Source of the DNA: JAJEDW01 sp963555775
GTDB taxonomy: Bacteria > Acidobacteriota > Terriglobia > 20CM-2-55-15
Direction: 5' to 3'
Length of the DNA stretch: 64,000 bases
NCBI GenBank assembly: GCA_963555775.3
Contig: CAUVWY020000009.1
Location: 62,001-126,000 of the forward strand
Of the stretch, positions 26,550 to 35,168 are shown in pieces (the first letter of the stretch is position 1; each line of letters begins with the position of its first letter). The notes below the pieces were generated by a model. The model was not told the DNA's origin. It saw only the letters and a list, made by a program, of their open reading frames with translations, and ran no database searches. A program made the translations under genes and the position numbers.

Positions 26550-27335
26550 ATGAATGACATCTCAGCTTCAACTTCGACCGAAGAGTCGATATCGGCCTCG
26601 ACATCAACAACCGCGCGATGGGGCTTTTGGGGAACCTGCCTGTGGGGGCTGCTGATCGGATTTGTCTTTGTAGTCCTGCAGACGGCGACGGTTCTGGTCG
26701 GTACGGTCGTTCGTTCGCCAAATGGTTTCAGCCCTTCCGATCCTGGTTTCGAAGACCTCCTCGCGGCCGCCGCCCAGAACGGCACGCTCATATCGATAGC
26801 GACCCTCATCACAGCCGTGGTGTGCTGCGGCCTGATCGCGGGAGTTGTGAAACTGAAGAAGGGAGCGACCGTCGGGGAGTATCTGTCGCTCGGGGGCGTA
26901 CCGGTTCGGACCTATCTGAACTGGCTGGGCGCCACGGCCGTGTTGGTGGTTCTTTCCGACCTGACGACGACGGCCCTGGGGCGACCCGTCGTACCCGAAT
27001 CCATGTCCGAGGTCTACGCCACGGCCCAACCGGTTTGGTTGCTCTGGCTCGCACTGGTTGTCGGCGCGCCGCTATTCGAAGAAACGTTCTTCAGGGGCTT
27101 TCTCCTGGCAGGCCTCAAGGCCAGTGCCCTGCGGCCGGCGGGCGCGGTCGTGGCGACCTCGGTGCTTTGGTCCCTGATGCACCTGCAATATGACGCCTAC
27201 CTTATCTTTACGGTATTTGTGATGGGGTTGTTGTTCGGGATGGCGCGCATCCGTACCGGCTCGCTTCTGGTGCCCATGGCGCTGCACGCGGCGGTCAACC
27301 TGACAGCGACGATACAGGCGGCAACCCTCGGCTGA
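26550..27335 (+). CDS. CPBP-family intramembrane glutamic protease (Abi/CAAX-like)
   Basis: 261 residues with an excellent ribosome site (GTAGGAGGA). The N-terminus is a Ser/Thr-rich cytoplasmic tail, followed by about seven membrane helices. The CPBP motifs are present: EETFFRGFLLAGLK (motif 1, catalytic Glu pair and Arg), SLMHLQYDAY (motif 2 His) and LLVPMALHAAVNL (motif 3 His). Members cleave within membranes or process peptides; the substrate is unknown. It follows the PQQ dehydrogenase by 56 bases and may be co-transcribed. Confidence 0.85.
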   Translation: MNDISASTSTEESISASTSTTARWGFWGTCLWGLLIGFVFVVLQTATVLVGTVVRSPNGFSPSDPGFEDLLAAAAQNGTLISIATLITAVVCCGLIAGVVKLKKGATVGEYLSLGGVPVRTYLNWLGATAVLVVLSDLTTTALGRPVVPESMSEVYATAQPVWLLWLALVVGAPLFEETFFRGFLLAGLKASALRPAGAVVATSVLWSLMHLQYDAYLIFTVFVMGLLFGMARIRTGSLLVPMALHAAVNLTATIQAATLG

Positions 27336-27380
27336 TCCCGCCGATGTCTGCAGTTTGGCGATCGGTATGCCCGCCCGACG

Positions 27381-29312
27381 TTATTCCGGCAAGGCGAACG
27401 TGACGTACTGTCCGGGCGCGGGGTCGGGTTGTTCGATACGCAGTCCGAACGACCCATTGCCGGCCGCGACGGGGAACGTGATGTACTGCCGTCCGTCGAT
27501 CTGATAGACAGCCGGTACGCCTTCCACCGCCGCATCCATCGGGTACTCCCACAAGATTTCGCCGTTGTCCTGGTTGTAGGCGCGAATCGTGCGGTCCGAC
27601 GATGTCCCCTGAAAAAGCAAACCGCCCGCGGTGGCGACCGGCCCGCCTCGGGGCATGTGGCTGCCGCTGTTTTCGGCTTCAATACCGTTGACCGATCCGT
27701 TGTTGATCTGCCACAGGATGGTGCCTTCGTTCAAGTCATAAGCCGTCAGTTGCGACCATGGCGGCCCGATGGCCGGCATTCCGCCGGTTTCGGTCATGAA
27801 GTTGTATGGTGACGTGTAAGCCACGAAGTCCGGTCCCGCGTTGGGGGGTTCCGGAGGAGGGCCATCCTGGCCGCCACGGCCGCCCCTTCCGCCGCGGCCG
27901 CCCCGGCCTGCGGCGCCGGGTTCGCGAATAGTCAGAAGCGTGGGTAACACCTTGCTCGAGACAAACATCAGGCCGCGTTCGGGATTCACGGCCGAACTGC
28001 CCCAGTTGGCGCCGCCGTTGTGGCCCGGAAGCTGGATCGACCCCTGGAAGCTGGGCGGCGTGAAGAGGCCTTCGTTCCGATAGGTCTCTAAACGTTCCCG
28101 CAGGTCGGCCTGATCTTCTTCAGGCAGGAAAGGATTGATGTCGTCCACGGTGAACGACTGCCTGGCGAAGGGCGGGGGCATGGTTGGGAATGGCTGGGTT
28201 GGCCAGGTTTCTTCGCCCGGAATGTCCGACTGAGGTATAGGGCGTTCTTCGATCGGCCACAGCGGCTCGCCCGTCTCGCGATTGAACACGAACAGAAAGC
28301 CGTGTTTTGACGCCTGCGCGACCGCCGGAATTTCCTCTCCATCTCGGCGGACAGTCATCAGCTTGGGCGCGTTGGGCAAATCGTAATCCCACAAGTCGTG
28401 ATGCACGGTCTGGAAGTGCCACAAGCGTTCGCCGGTTCTCGCGTCCAAGGCGACGATGCTGTTGGCGAACAGATTCTGACCTAATCGGTTTGCCCCATAG
28501 AAGTCGTAGCGTGCGGTTCCGGTTGGAATGAACACCATGCCGCGGTCCGGGTCCACGGTCATCTCGCTCCAGTTGTGTCCGCCTCCGACCATCTCGACGC
28601 GGTTCGCCCAGGTGTCGGCGCCAAACTCTCCGGGGCGGGGAAGCGTATGGAACACCCATTCCAGTTCGCCCGTGCGCACATCGTACGCATGGATGTCGGC
28701 GGGGTTGGCATTGAACGATGCACCCGCGGCGGGCGTGGCCATGATGATCAGATCGTCGAAGATGCGACCCGGATTGTTGGTGTTGATCGGGTTGGGCGGC
28801 CTCAACTCGTCCTCGAAACCGGTTCGCAGGTCGACCTGCCCATTGTCTCCGAACGATGTGACCGGATCTCCGGTGGCCGCGTCCAGTTCGGTGACGAAAC
28901 CGGCGCTGAGGAACACCAGGCGTTTGTCGGCGCCGTCTTCGCTTTCCCAATAGTTGATTCCGCGGCTGCTGATGCCGTCCAACGCCCGAGTCCAGAGTTC
29001 ATCGCCGGTCGCGGCATCCAGGGCCGCGAGTGTTCGGTTCGCCCCCAGGACGTACATGACATTGCCGACCACGGTCGGGCCGAAAGTGATGTTTCCGTCG
29101 CCGGTCGGATAACTCCAGACGACCTCGAGTTGGTCGACATTGGATCGGTCGATCTGGTCGAGGGATGAATATTGCGAGGAGTCCGATCCGCCGAGATATT
29201 GATTCCAGATTTGGAACGAAAGGTCGTCAGCCCGCTGGGCCAGGAGGGGTACCGTGGGGAGGGTCGACACGAGAACGACAAGAGTGACCGCGAGAAAGCA
29301 ATTCCGGTGCAT
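27381..29312 (-). CDS. PQQ-dependent dehydrogenase (glucose-dehydrogenase-like, soluble)
   Basis: 643 residues with a signal ending LLAQ. The domain start, WNQYLGGSDSSQYSSLDQID, and the repeats (LAALDAATGDELWTRAL, HAYDVRTGELEWVFHTLPRPG, VALDARTGERLWHFQTVHHD) match the membrane-type glucose/quinate dehydrogenase subgroup. The usual N-terminal membrane helices are absent, so it should be soluble in the periplasm. A low-complexity Gly-Arg run (AAGRGGRGGRGGRGG then QDGPPPEPP) interrupts a loop near residues 475-500. Substrate unknown. Confidence 0.85.
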   Translation of the reverse strand: MHRNCFLAVTLVVLVSTLPTVPLLAQRADDLSFQIWNQYLGGSDSSQYSSLDQIDRSNVDQLEVVWSYPTGDGNITFGPTVVGNVMYVLGANRTLAALDAATGDELWTRALDGISSRGINYWESEDGADKRLVFLSAGFVTELDAATGDPVTSFGDNGQVDLRTGFEDELRPPNPINTNNPGRIFDDLIIMATPAAGASFNANPADIHAYDVRTGELEWVFHTLPRPGEFGADTWANRVEMVGGGHNWSEMTVDPDRGMVFIPTGTARYDFYGANRLGQNLFANSIVALDARTGERLWHFQTVHHDLWDYDLPNAPKLMTVRRDGEEIPAVAQASKHGFLFVFNRETGEPLWPIEERPIPQSDIPGEETWPTQPFPTMPPPFARQSFTVDDINPFLPEEDQADLRERLETYRNEGLFTPPSFQGSIQLPGHNGGANWGSSAVNPERGLMFVSSKVLPTLLTIREPGAAGRGGRGGRGGRGGQDGPPPEPPNAGPDFVAYTSPYNFMTETGGMPAIGPPWSQLTAYDLNEGTILWQINNGSVNGIEAENSGSHMPRGGPVATAGGLLFQGTSSDRTIRAYNQDNGEILWEYPMDAAVEGVPAVYQIDGRQYITFPVAAGNGSFGLRIEQPDPAPGQYVTFALPE

Positions 29313-29440
29313 ACCACTCTCCTCGGACTATCTGAAATGCAAGAAGCGGGTGCATTGTAGACCCAGTGTCCTCGAAAACGGAATTACTCTCTGGCTGGTA
29401 TCAGACGGTTCCGGCTCCCGAAACTCTCTACCGCACCGAT

Positions 29441-29920
29441 TCACGGAATCGGTGTTCTATGCACCGATTGAAAGATACGGTCTTCGTCGGTACATGCGCG
29501 CACTTGCGCTTCCGCATCCGCCTTTCCGAGAAACCTCCCGATATGCATTTGCTTGCCTTCAACGTGATCGAATACATGGGAGACGAATACGGTCAGCATT
29601 GACTCGATTTGCGTCGTGATCGTCACCGCTTCTTTCGGCAGGCGCACCAGGATGTTGTGGTCTTCCAAATCGTCCTCGACTTGTTCCATCAGACCAATGA
29701 CTTCGGAGTCCAGGAGGTCACCGGAAGCGAAGCGTTGTTCGGTAATGACGAAGCAATCAAGGTTCCCACCGTCGGCGCAGGTGGTCCCGAGGATGAATCC
29801 ATACGGGAAGGGATACGGGCGCGATACTTCGACCGTGCACCGCCACTGCAAGGTCTTTTCGTTGTGATGGTGCTTCCGGTTCGAACCCGCCTCGTTTTGG
29901 ATAAACACTTTCACTTTCAT
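29441..29920 (-). CDS. Inorganic pyrophosphatase-like protein (COG0221 type)
   Basis: 159 residues from the ATG at 29920 (MKVKVFIQNEAGSN). Family I pyrophosphatase features include RPYPFPYGFILGTTCADGGN and LDCFVITEQRF, a slightly altered form of the DGD-x-x-D metal site, then SEVIGLMEQVEDDLEDHNIL. The second metal motif is weak and the protein is shorter at the end than typical enzymes, so activity is probable but not certain. It is divergent from a His-rich small protein and the metal-type TonB receptor. Confidence 0.7.
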   Translation of the reverse strand: MKVKVFIQNEAGSNRKHHHNEKTLQWRCTVEVSRPYPFPYGFILGTTCADGGNLDCFVITEQRFASGDLLDSEVIGLMEQVEDDLEDHNILVRLPKEAVTITTQIESMLTVFVSHVFDHVEGKQMHIGRFLGKADAEAQVRACTDEDRIFQSVHRTPIP

Positions 29921-30051
29921 GGGCCGTGCCGACAGTTTTCGTGCCCGGAATTTCGGGTCTGGACTTCCGTAGGCAGCAGGGTATCCAAGCTCCTCTGCCG
30001 AACGAAACGAATTCGCCGCCGCGGACTGTCGCCGACGTCGCTTTGGACTCC

Positions 30052-30429
30052 ATGGTCGTGATATTTTCTTTGGAGATGATCCATTCGCGACAGAGCCGGG
30101 TTGTCGCCATCGTCCTTGTGGCCGCGGTCCTCGCTTTTGCAGTGCAGTCGGCGCTCGAAGCGATCCACCCGATCGAGGAAGACGTGGCGGTTTCGGTCGG
30201 GCACACGCATGGCAACACCTGGGGCCCCGCAATACAGGATCCCGGTCAGGGGGACCTTGGCGCCCACGATCATCACTTCTGCGCTCACTCCAACGCGATG
30301 GCTTTCGTGGCGACGCCCCACCCGTCGTTTCAGCACATGCAGTCGGTCGCTCCCGTCGTTTCCGGCGAAGGCGCGCCCCGGGTTCGCTCGCTCTTCGCCG
30401 TTCTCGACCGCGGCCCGCCTCTCCTCTAA
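30052..30429 (+). CDS. Small exported His-rich protein preceding a metal TonB receptor
   Basis: About 125 residues; the start could also be the ATG at 30076. The N-terminus has one hydrophobic segment (VVAIVLVAAVLAFAVQSA), followed by a His-rich region with VGHTHGNTWG and GAHDHHFCAHSNAMAF, and further His in TPHPSFQHM. This resembles small metal-binding proteins found directly upstream of zinc or copper TonB receptors. It may bind Zn/Cu in the periplasm and deliver it (inference). The receptor gene starts 77 bases after its stop. Confidence 0.55.
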   Translation: MVVIFSLEMIHSRQSRVVAIVLVAAVLAFAVQSALEAIHPIEEDVAVSVGHTHGNTWGPAIQDPGQGDLGAHDHHFCAHSNAMAFVATPHPSFQHMQSVAPVVSGEGAPRVRSLFAVLDRGPPLL

Positions 30430-30506
30430 GTCCAGTTCGTCCCGATAGGATCGATCGGGGCGTCAGCGTCAGTATCACTACGCGTTTTTTGACTTGGAGG
30501 GTTCCC

Positions 30507-32771
30507 ATGAAACTTTTCGGCATTATTTTCTCAGTTCTGGTTCTCTGTTCCAGCGTTGTCCCTGTCATCGCTGCTCAACCCACCGGTTCCATCGAAGGCA
30601 TTGTCATTCTGCCGACCGGCGACCCCGCGCACCGCGTCACGGTGCTCCTTGCGGAACTCAGCCGCATCGTCGAAACCGATGACGATGGCCGGTTCGTTTT
30701 CGAAAACGTGCCTCCGGGCGCCTATGACGTCCTGGCGTTCCAGTCGATGCTGAACTCCCAGTTGACGGGCATCGAGGTGGCCGCGGGGCAGATTCGTTCC
30801 GTGCAGTTGGAAATGCGGATTTCACCTCTCCGGCAGGAGATTACCGTCACGGCGCGGGGCCGCGAAGAGACCACCTTTCAGGCTGTGCCGTCGGTCACCA
30901 GTCTGGATTCGTTCGATCTGGCCGAGGCCATGGCGCCTTCACTGGGCGAAGTGCTCGACGGTCAACTGGGGATTGCCAAACGTAGCTTCGGCACCGGCAA
31001 CGCGCGTCCGGTGGTCCGGGGTTTCGACGGCGACCGGGTCCTGGTGATGCAGGACGGGGTCGGTATCGGGTCACTGGGATCCCAATCCGGAGACCACGGC
31101 GAGCCCATCGATGCCGGCAATGTTGAACGAATCGAAGTGGTCAAGGGGCCGGCTACGCTTCTCTACGGGAGCAGCGCGATCGGTGGCGTGGTCAATGCCG
31201 TCAGCAGTCACCAGGAAGTGCACGACCAGCCGCATCAGGGGTGGCGGGGGCAGGTGTCCTCGGTCGCCGGTTCGGCGAATGCGCAGGGCGGAGGGAGCTT
31301 CAACGCCGAATACGGCGCGGGCCGGTGGATGGTTTGGGCCGGCGGCGGCGGACAGCGGACCGGAGACTACAACACCCCCGAGGGGCGCATTGCCCACTCC
31401 GGGAGCCGCATCAGTAATGGATCGATGGGCTTCGGCTGGTTCGGTGCACGCGGTTTTGCAAGCGTGGATTACAAGGCCAACGACGGACGCACCGGTATTC
31501 CGTTCGCAACCGAGTTTCACCACGAAAGCCATGGAGACGAAGAAGAACATGGTGAAGACGAAGAAGAACACGATGAACTGGACGTTGAGAACATCGACGT
31601 CGCGTTCCGGCGCCACAACGTTCGTTTCTCAGGTGGTTTGAGAGAACTCGGCCCCGCCATCGAAAGCTTTGAGCTTTCACTCAACTATTCGGATTGGAAC
31701 CATGACGAGATCGAGATATTTCCCGGAAACGACCAGCGCATCGGCACCACGTTCGAAAATCGTCAATTTGCCTATCGCGGCGTGTTTACTCAGGGCAGAC
31801 GCGGGTACTGGACTGGCAGCCTCGGCTTTCAGGGACATGCGCGCGAATATTCCGCCTTCGGCGAGGAGGCGTTGTCGCCGCCGGTCGACCAGGACGTATT
31901 TGCCGTGTTCGCGCTCGAGGAACTCGGTTTTGATCGGGTTCGTATGCAGCTTGGCGGGAGAGTCGAAAGCACGGGTTACACGCCCGCGGCCGATTCCGGT
32001 TTCAGCAACCGGCGTTTCACGGGGTTTTCAGGGGGCATGGGCGCCCGGTTCGACCTGTGGGACGGCGGTGCGTTCGTTGCAAACTACACGAATTCCTATC
32101 GTGCGCCGGCGCTCGAAGAACTCTACAACTTCGGCCCGCACGTGGGAAACCTGACCTTCGAGATCGGCAATCCGAATCTCGCCAACGAGCGGTCCAACGG
32201 TTTCGATTTCTCGCTGCGGCACCAGAAGGAGCAGATTCGCATGGAAGCCAATCTCTTCTATTACGACATCGACGGCTTTGTTTATCTTGCGCCGACCGGC
32301 GAGATCGAGGACGGACTGATTGCCGCCGACTTCGCGCAGGGCGATGCTCGTTTTCTGGGGAGCGAGTTCAAAATCGAACTGCTGTTGACGGAACACGTCT
32401 GGCTCAATGGCGCGGTAGACGCCGTGGATACCCGGTTGAGGGCGACGGGCGGGCCGTTGCCCCGGATTCCCCCTATGCGAGGGACAGTGGGTCTGGATCT
32501 GCGTTACGGGGGCTTGAGCATCAGGCCGGAAGTTGTCATCGCCGACTCGCGGGACGACGTTTTCGAGAGCGAAACTTCAACCGCCGGCTATAAGGTGTTC
32601 GACCTGAAAGCTTCGTACACCATTCCACAGCAGCACGTTTCGCACCACATCTCGGTCGATTTCTTCAACATCGGCGACCGGCTGTACCGGAATCATCTGA
32701 GCTTCATCAAGGACCTCGCCCCGGAGATCGGCCGAGGTGTCCGGTTTTCGTACGCCGCCAAATTATTTTAG
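30507..32771 (+). CDS. TonB-dependent receptor with His-rich loop (ZnuD-like metal uptake)
   Basis: 754 residues from the ATG at 30507 (GGAGGG upstream). The order is: signal (ending VIAAQ), a carboxypeptidase-regulatory-like domain (GSIEGIVILPTGDPAHRVTV), plug (VLDGQLGIAKRSFGTGNARP, VVRGFDGDRVLVMQDGVGIG, VVKGPATLLYGSSAIGGVVN), barrel ending in GVRFSYAAKLF. A loop at about residues 337-362 is extremely His/Glu-rich (FHHESHGDEEEHGEDEEEHD), as in ZnuD-type zinc receptors. It is therefore probably an outer-membrane importer of zinc or another divalent metal, energised by TonB. The preceding His-rich protein strengthens this. Confidence 0.85.
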   Translation: MKLFGIIFSVLVLCSSVVPVIAAQPTGSIEGIVILPTGDPAHRVTVLLAELSRIVETDDDGRFVFENVPPGAYDVLAFQSMLNSQLTGIEVAAGQIRSVQLEMRISPLRQEITVTARGREETTFQAVPSVTSLDSFDLAEAMAPSLGEVLDGQLGIAKRSFGTGNARPVVRGFDGDRVLVMQDGVGIGSLGSQSGDHGEPIDAGNVERIEVVKGPATLLYGSSAIGGVVNAVSSHQEVHDQPHQGWRGQVSSVAGSANAQGGGSFNAEYGAGRWMVWAGGGGQRTGDYNTPEGRIAHSGSRISNGSMGFGWFGARGFASVDYKANDGRTGIPFATEFHHESHGDEEEHGEDEEEHDELDVENIDVAFRRHNVRFSGGLRELGPAIESFELSLNYSDWNHDEIEIFPGNDQRIGTTFENRQFAYRGVFTQGRRGYWTGSLGFQGHAREYSAFGEEALSPPVDQDVFAVFALEELGFDRVRMQLGGRVESTGYTPAADSGFSNRRFTGFSGGMGARFDLWDGGAFVANYTNSYRAPALEELYNFGPHVGNLTFEIGNPNLANERSNGFDFSLRHQKEQIRMEANLFYYDIDGFVYLAPTGEIEDGLIAADFAQGDARFLGSEFKIELLLTEHVWLNGAVDAVDTRLRATGGPLPRIPPMRGTVGLDLRYGGLSIRPEVVIADSRDDVFESETSTAGYKVFDLKASYTIPQQHVSHHISVDFFNIGDRLYRNHLSFIKDLAPEIGRGVRFSYAAKLF

Positions 32772-32801
32772 CGTCCCGGTGTCAACTGGCGTTCGAGCGT
32801 C

Positions 32802-33857
32802 TCAGGCGATACCGGCGCCCGAGACGCCGACGTAGATCGAGTAGAGCGACTGGCTGGCGGTCATGAACAGACGGTTGCGGCGGGCGCCGCCGAAACAGAC
32901 GTTAGCGCATATTTCAGGCAACCGAATCATGCCGATGTTTTCTCCTTCGGGAGTATGGATCCGTACGCCTGGACGAGCCGCGCCCCAGATGTTACCGTCC
33001 GCGTCCGAGCGGATGCCATCGGCGCCCGTATTGGTGAATTGCCGAGGGTTGGTCACACGGACATCGTCCACATCCCACACCTTGATTTCACCGCTTCCAG
33101 TGTCCGCGACATACAAGCGGGAATAGTCCGGAGAGAAACACAGCCCGTTCGGTTGGGTGACTTCGTCGGTCACCATCGCGATTTGTCCGGTCGAGCCATC
33201 CACGCGATAGACGGCCTCCTTCGTTTCGGATTCGGCCCTGGTCCCTTCGTAGTCTCCGCGGATCCCGTAGATTGGATCGGTAAACCAGATGCTGCCGTCG
33301 GGATGGACGACGACGTCGTTGGGTGAGTTGAGGCGGTTTCCGTTGAAGCGGTCCGCGATCACCGTCACGGAACCGTTCTGTTCGTACCGGACAACGCGCC
33401 GGCCGCCGTGTTCGGCCGAGAGTTGGCGTCCCTGGTAGTCGAATGTGTTTCCGTTCGAGAATCCGGATGGGTTGCGGAACGTTGTCACCCGCTGGTCGTC
33501 TTCGATCCACCGATGCTGGACATTGTTGGGGATGTCGCTCCATACCAGATACTTCCCGACACCGTTCCAGGCCGGTCCTTCAGCCCAGAACGTGCCGGTA
33601 TGGAGCCGCTGCATCGGCGTGTTGAAGAGGATGTATCCACGGAAGCGGTTGTCGAGCGCGACGATGTCCGGATCGGGATAGGACAACGGAGTCTCGCCTG
33701 ACCAGTCCCTGGGTGTCGCTTCGAGCGACACATCCTGCTGACGGCGGGGAACGGCTGCCGCCAGGGGTGCGACCGCGGTTGCGGCAACCCCGGCAAGGAA
33801 TGCACGGCGGCTGCCTGCCTGAAGGCTGACGTGCTGTGAACGCGGCATCGTCGTCAA
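32802..33857 (-). CDS. SMP-30/gluconolactonase-like protein with Tat signal
   Basis: 351 residues. The twin-arginine signal (QAGSRRAFLAGVAATAV) indicates export in folded form. The propeller domain shows WAEGPAWNGVGKYLVWSDIP, SGFSNGNTFDYQGRQLSAEH, LNSPNDVVVHPDGSIWFTDP, TQPNGLCFSPDYSRLYVADT and GADGIRSDADGNIW. These carry the Glu, Asn and Asp metal ligands of SMP-30 lactonases. It probably hydrolyses a sugar lactone in the periplasm. This fits downstream of PQQ sugar dehydrogenases, which make lactones. Its start overlaps the serine hydrolase stop by 4 bases. Confidence 0.85.
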   Translation of the reverse strand: MTTMPRSQHVSLQAGSRRAFLAGVAATAVAPLAAAVPRRQQDVSLEATPRDWSGETPLSYPDPDIVALDNRFRGYILFNTPMQRLHTGTFWAEGPAWNGVGKYLVWSDIPNNVQHRWIEDDQRVTTFRNPSGFSNGNTFDYQGRQLSAEHGGRRVVRYEQNGSVTVIADRFNGNRLNSPNDVVVHPDGSIWFTDPIYGIRGDYEGTRAESETKEAVYRVDGSTGQIAMVTDEVTQPNGLCFSPDYSRLYVADTGSGEIKVWDVDDVRVTNPRQFTNTGADGIRSDADGNIWGAARPGVRIHTPEGENIGMIRLPEICANVCFGGARRNRLFMTASQSLYSIYVGVSGAGIA

Positions 33858-35122
33858 TCGATGATCGCCTGCATCACGGCCGTTTCAAACAACGGACGCA
33901 TTTCCAGGATCGGTGTCTGAATCATCATGACGCCGACAATGTTCTCGACTGGATCCACGAAGAAGTGTGTGCCGTAGGCGCCGCTCCATCCGAAAGTCCC
34001 CGGTGAGAGCAGGCTCCCGGCGGCGATGGGGTCGTCGAGAACCCGGACACTCAGGCCGTAGCCTTCGCCCGAACCCCGGCCCGGCAGCGTATCGGGAATC
34101 CAAACCGAACGCATCGTCTCCATTGTCCTTGAACCGAGCAGCGGGCGGTCCGGCCCCGCGCCGTTGTTGCCAAGCATCATCCCGAATCGCGCGTAATCGG
34201 GCGCCGTCGTCATGATTCCGCCCGCGCCCGAGAAGTACCTCTCGCCCGACATCGAATCGGGGTTGTTCCGTGCCTGAAGTTCCCCCCCGGTGTAGTTGTA
34301 CGAGGACACGAGGCGTTGCCTCTGTTCGTCAGTCGGCCAGAAGGTCATGTCCTGGATTCCGAGGGGTTCGAAGATTCGGGACTCCAGAAACTGGTCGAAG
34401 CTTTGTCCCGAAGCGATCTCGACGACGCGGCTCAGGACGTCGAATCCGGCCAATGCGCTGTAGGACCAGCGCGACCCGGGCTGGAATTCCAGGGGGGCCG
34501 CACCCAATGGGTCCACCCATGCCAGGCCGGCTTCGTGGCGCTGGGAACTCCATTGGTTGCCCACCGAGTTGCTCATCTGTCCGCTCATGACGCCCGAGGT
34601 ATGCGTCAACACGTCGCTGATCGTGATTTCGCGTTCAGTGGGCACGGTGTAGAAGTTCGGGGGCGCGCCGCGTCCGCCCGCCGGCGCTCCACGGCCGCCG
34701 GTCGGCTGTTGGATGGCGACCTGTTGATTCTCGAAGCTCGGGAGGAAGCGCGATACCGGATCGTTGAGGCGAATCTTGCCCTCTTCGACCAGCATCATGA
34801 TCGCGACGCCGGCCACCGGTTTCGACATCGAGGCGACGCGGAACATCGTGTCCGGAGAGACCGGCCGGTTCGATTCCGTGTCCATGACGCCCTGAGCCTC
34901 GAGATGCGCGATCTGGCCATGCCGGGCAACCAGGGTCACCGCCCCGGTGATCTGTCCGGAATCGATGAATCGATCGACCAGATCGTCGATCCGGTTCAAC
35001 CGCTCGGACGACAGGCCCACCGATTCGGGTTGGACGACCTGGGCCGACAGGGTGAGCGGCAGCGCCGCGGCAATCACGAATGCGATCAGAGATCCCAACC
35101 GTCTTGAAGCTAGTGGCATCAT
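33854..35122 (-). CDS. Secreted serine hydrolase, class C beta-lactamase family
   Basis: 422 residues with a signal ending LSAQ. Active-site features of the penicillin-binding-like serine hydrolases: S98-x-x-K101 (RVASMSKPVAG), a YSA motif in SRWSYSALAGFDVLSRVVE, and a C-terminal GWSGAYGTHFFVDP region standing in for the K-T-G strand. The TSGV and PVSRFLPSF segments are typical of this family (esterase/EstB/peptidase types). A GGRGAPAGGRGAPP insert lies near residue 142. It probably acts on an ester or peptide; true beta-lactamase activity is unlikely. It is co-transcribed with the SMP-30 gene. Confidence 0.85.
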   Translation of the reverse strand: MMPLASRRLGSLIAFVIAAALPLTLSAQVVQPESVGLSSERLNRIDDLVDRFIDSGQITGAVTLVARHGQIAHLEAQGVMDTESNRPVSPDTMFRVASMSKPVAGVAIMMLVEEGKIRLNDPVSRFLPSFENQQVAIQQPTGGRGAPAGGRGAPPNFYTVPTEREITISDVLTHTSGVMSGQMSNSVGNQWSSQRHEAGLAWVDPLGAAPLEFQPGSRWSYSALAGFDVLSRVVEIASGQSFDQFLESRIFEPLGIQDMTFWPTDEQRQRLVSSYNYTGGELQARNNPDSMSGERYFSGAGGIMTTAPDYARFGMMLGNNGAGPDRPLLGSRTMETMRSVWIPDTLPGRGSGEGYGLSVRVLDDPIAAGSLLSPGTFGWSGAYGTHFFVDPVENIVGVMMIQTPILEMRPLFETAVMQAIID

Positions 35123-35168
35123 TCCTCTCCTCTCCCTCGATCTTCAACCTAAAAATTAATCTATAACT

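Noticed and set aside
27381..27720. Plus-strand frame 27429-27812
   Set aside because: It is the reverse of the PQQ dehydrogenase C-terminus and carries no motif of its own.
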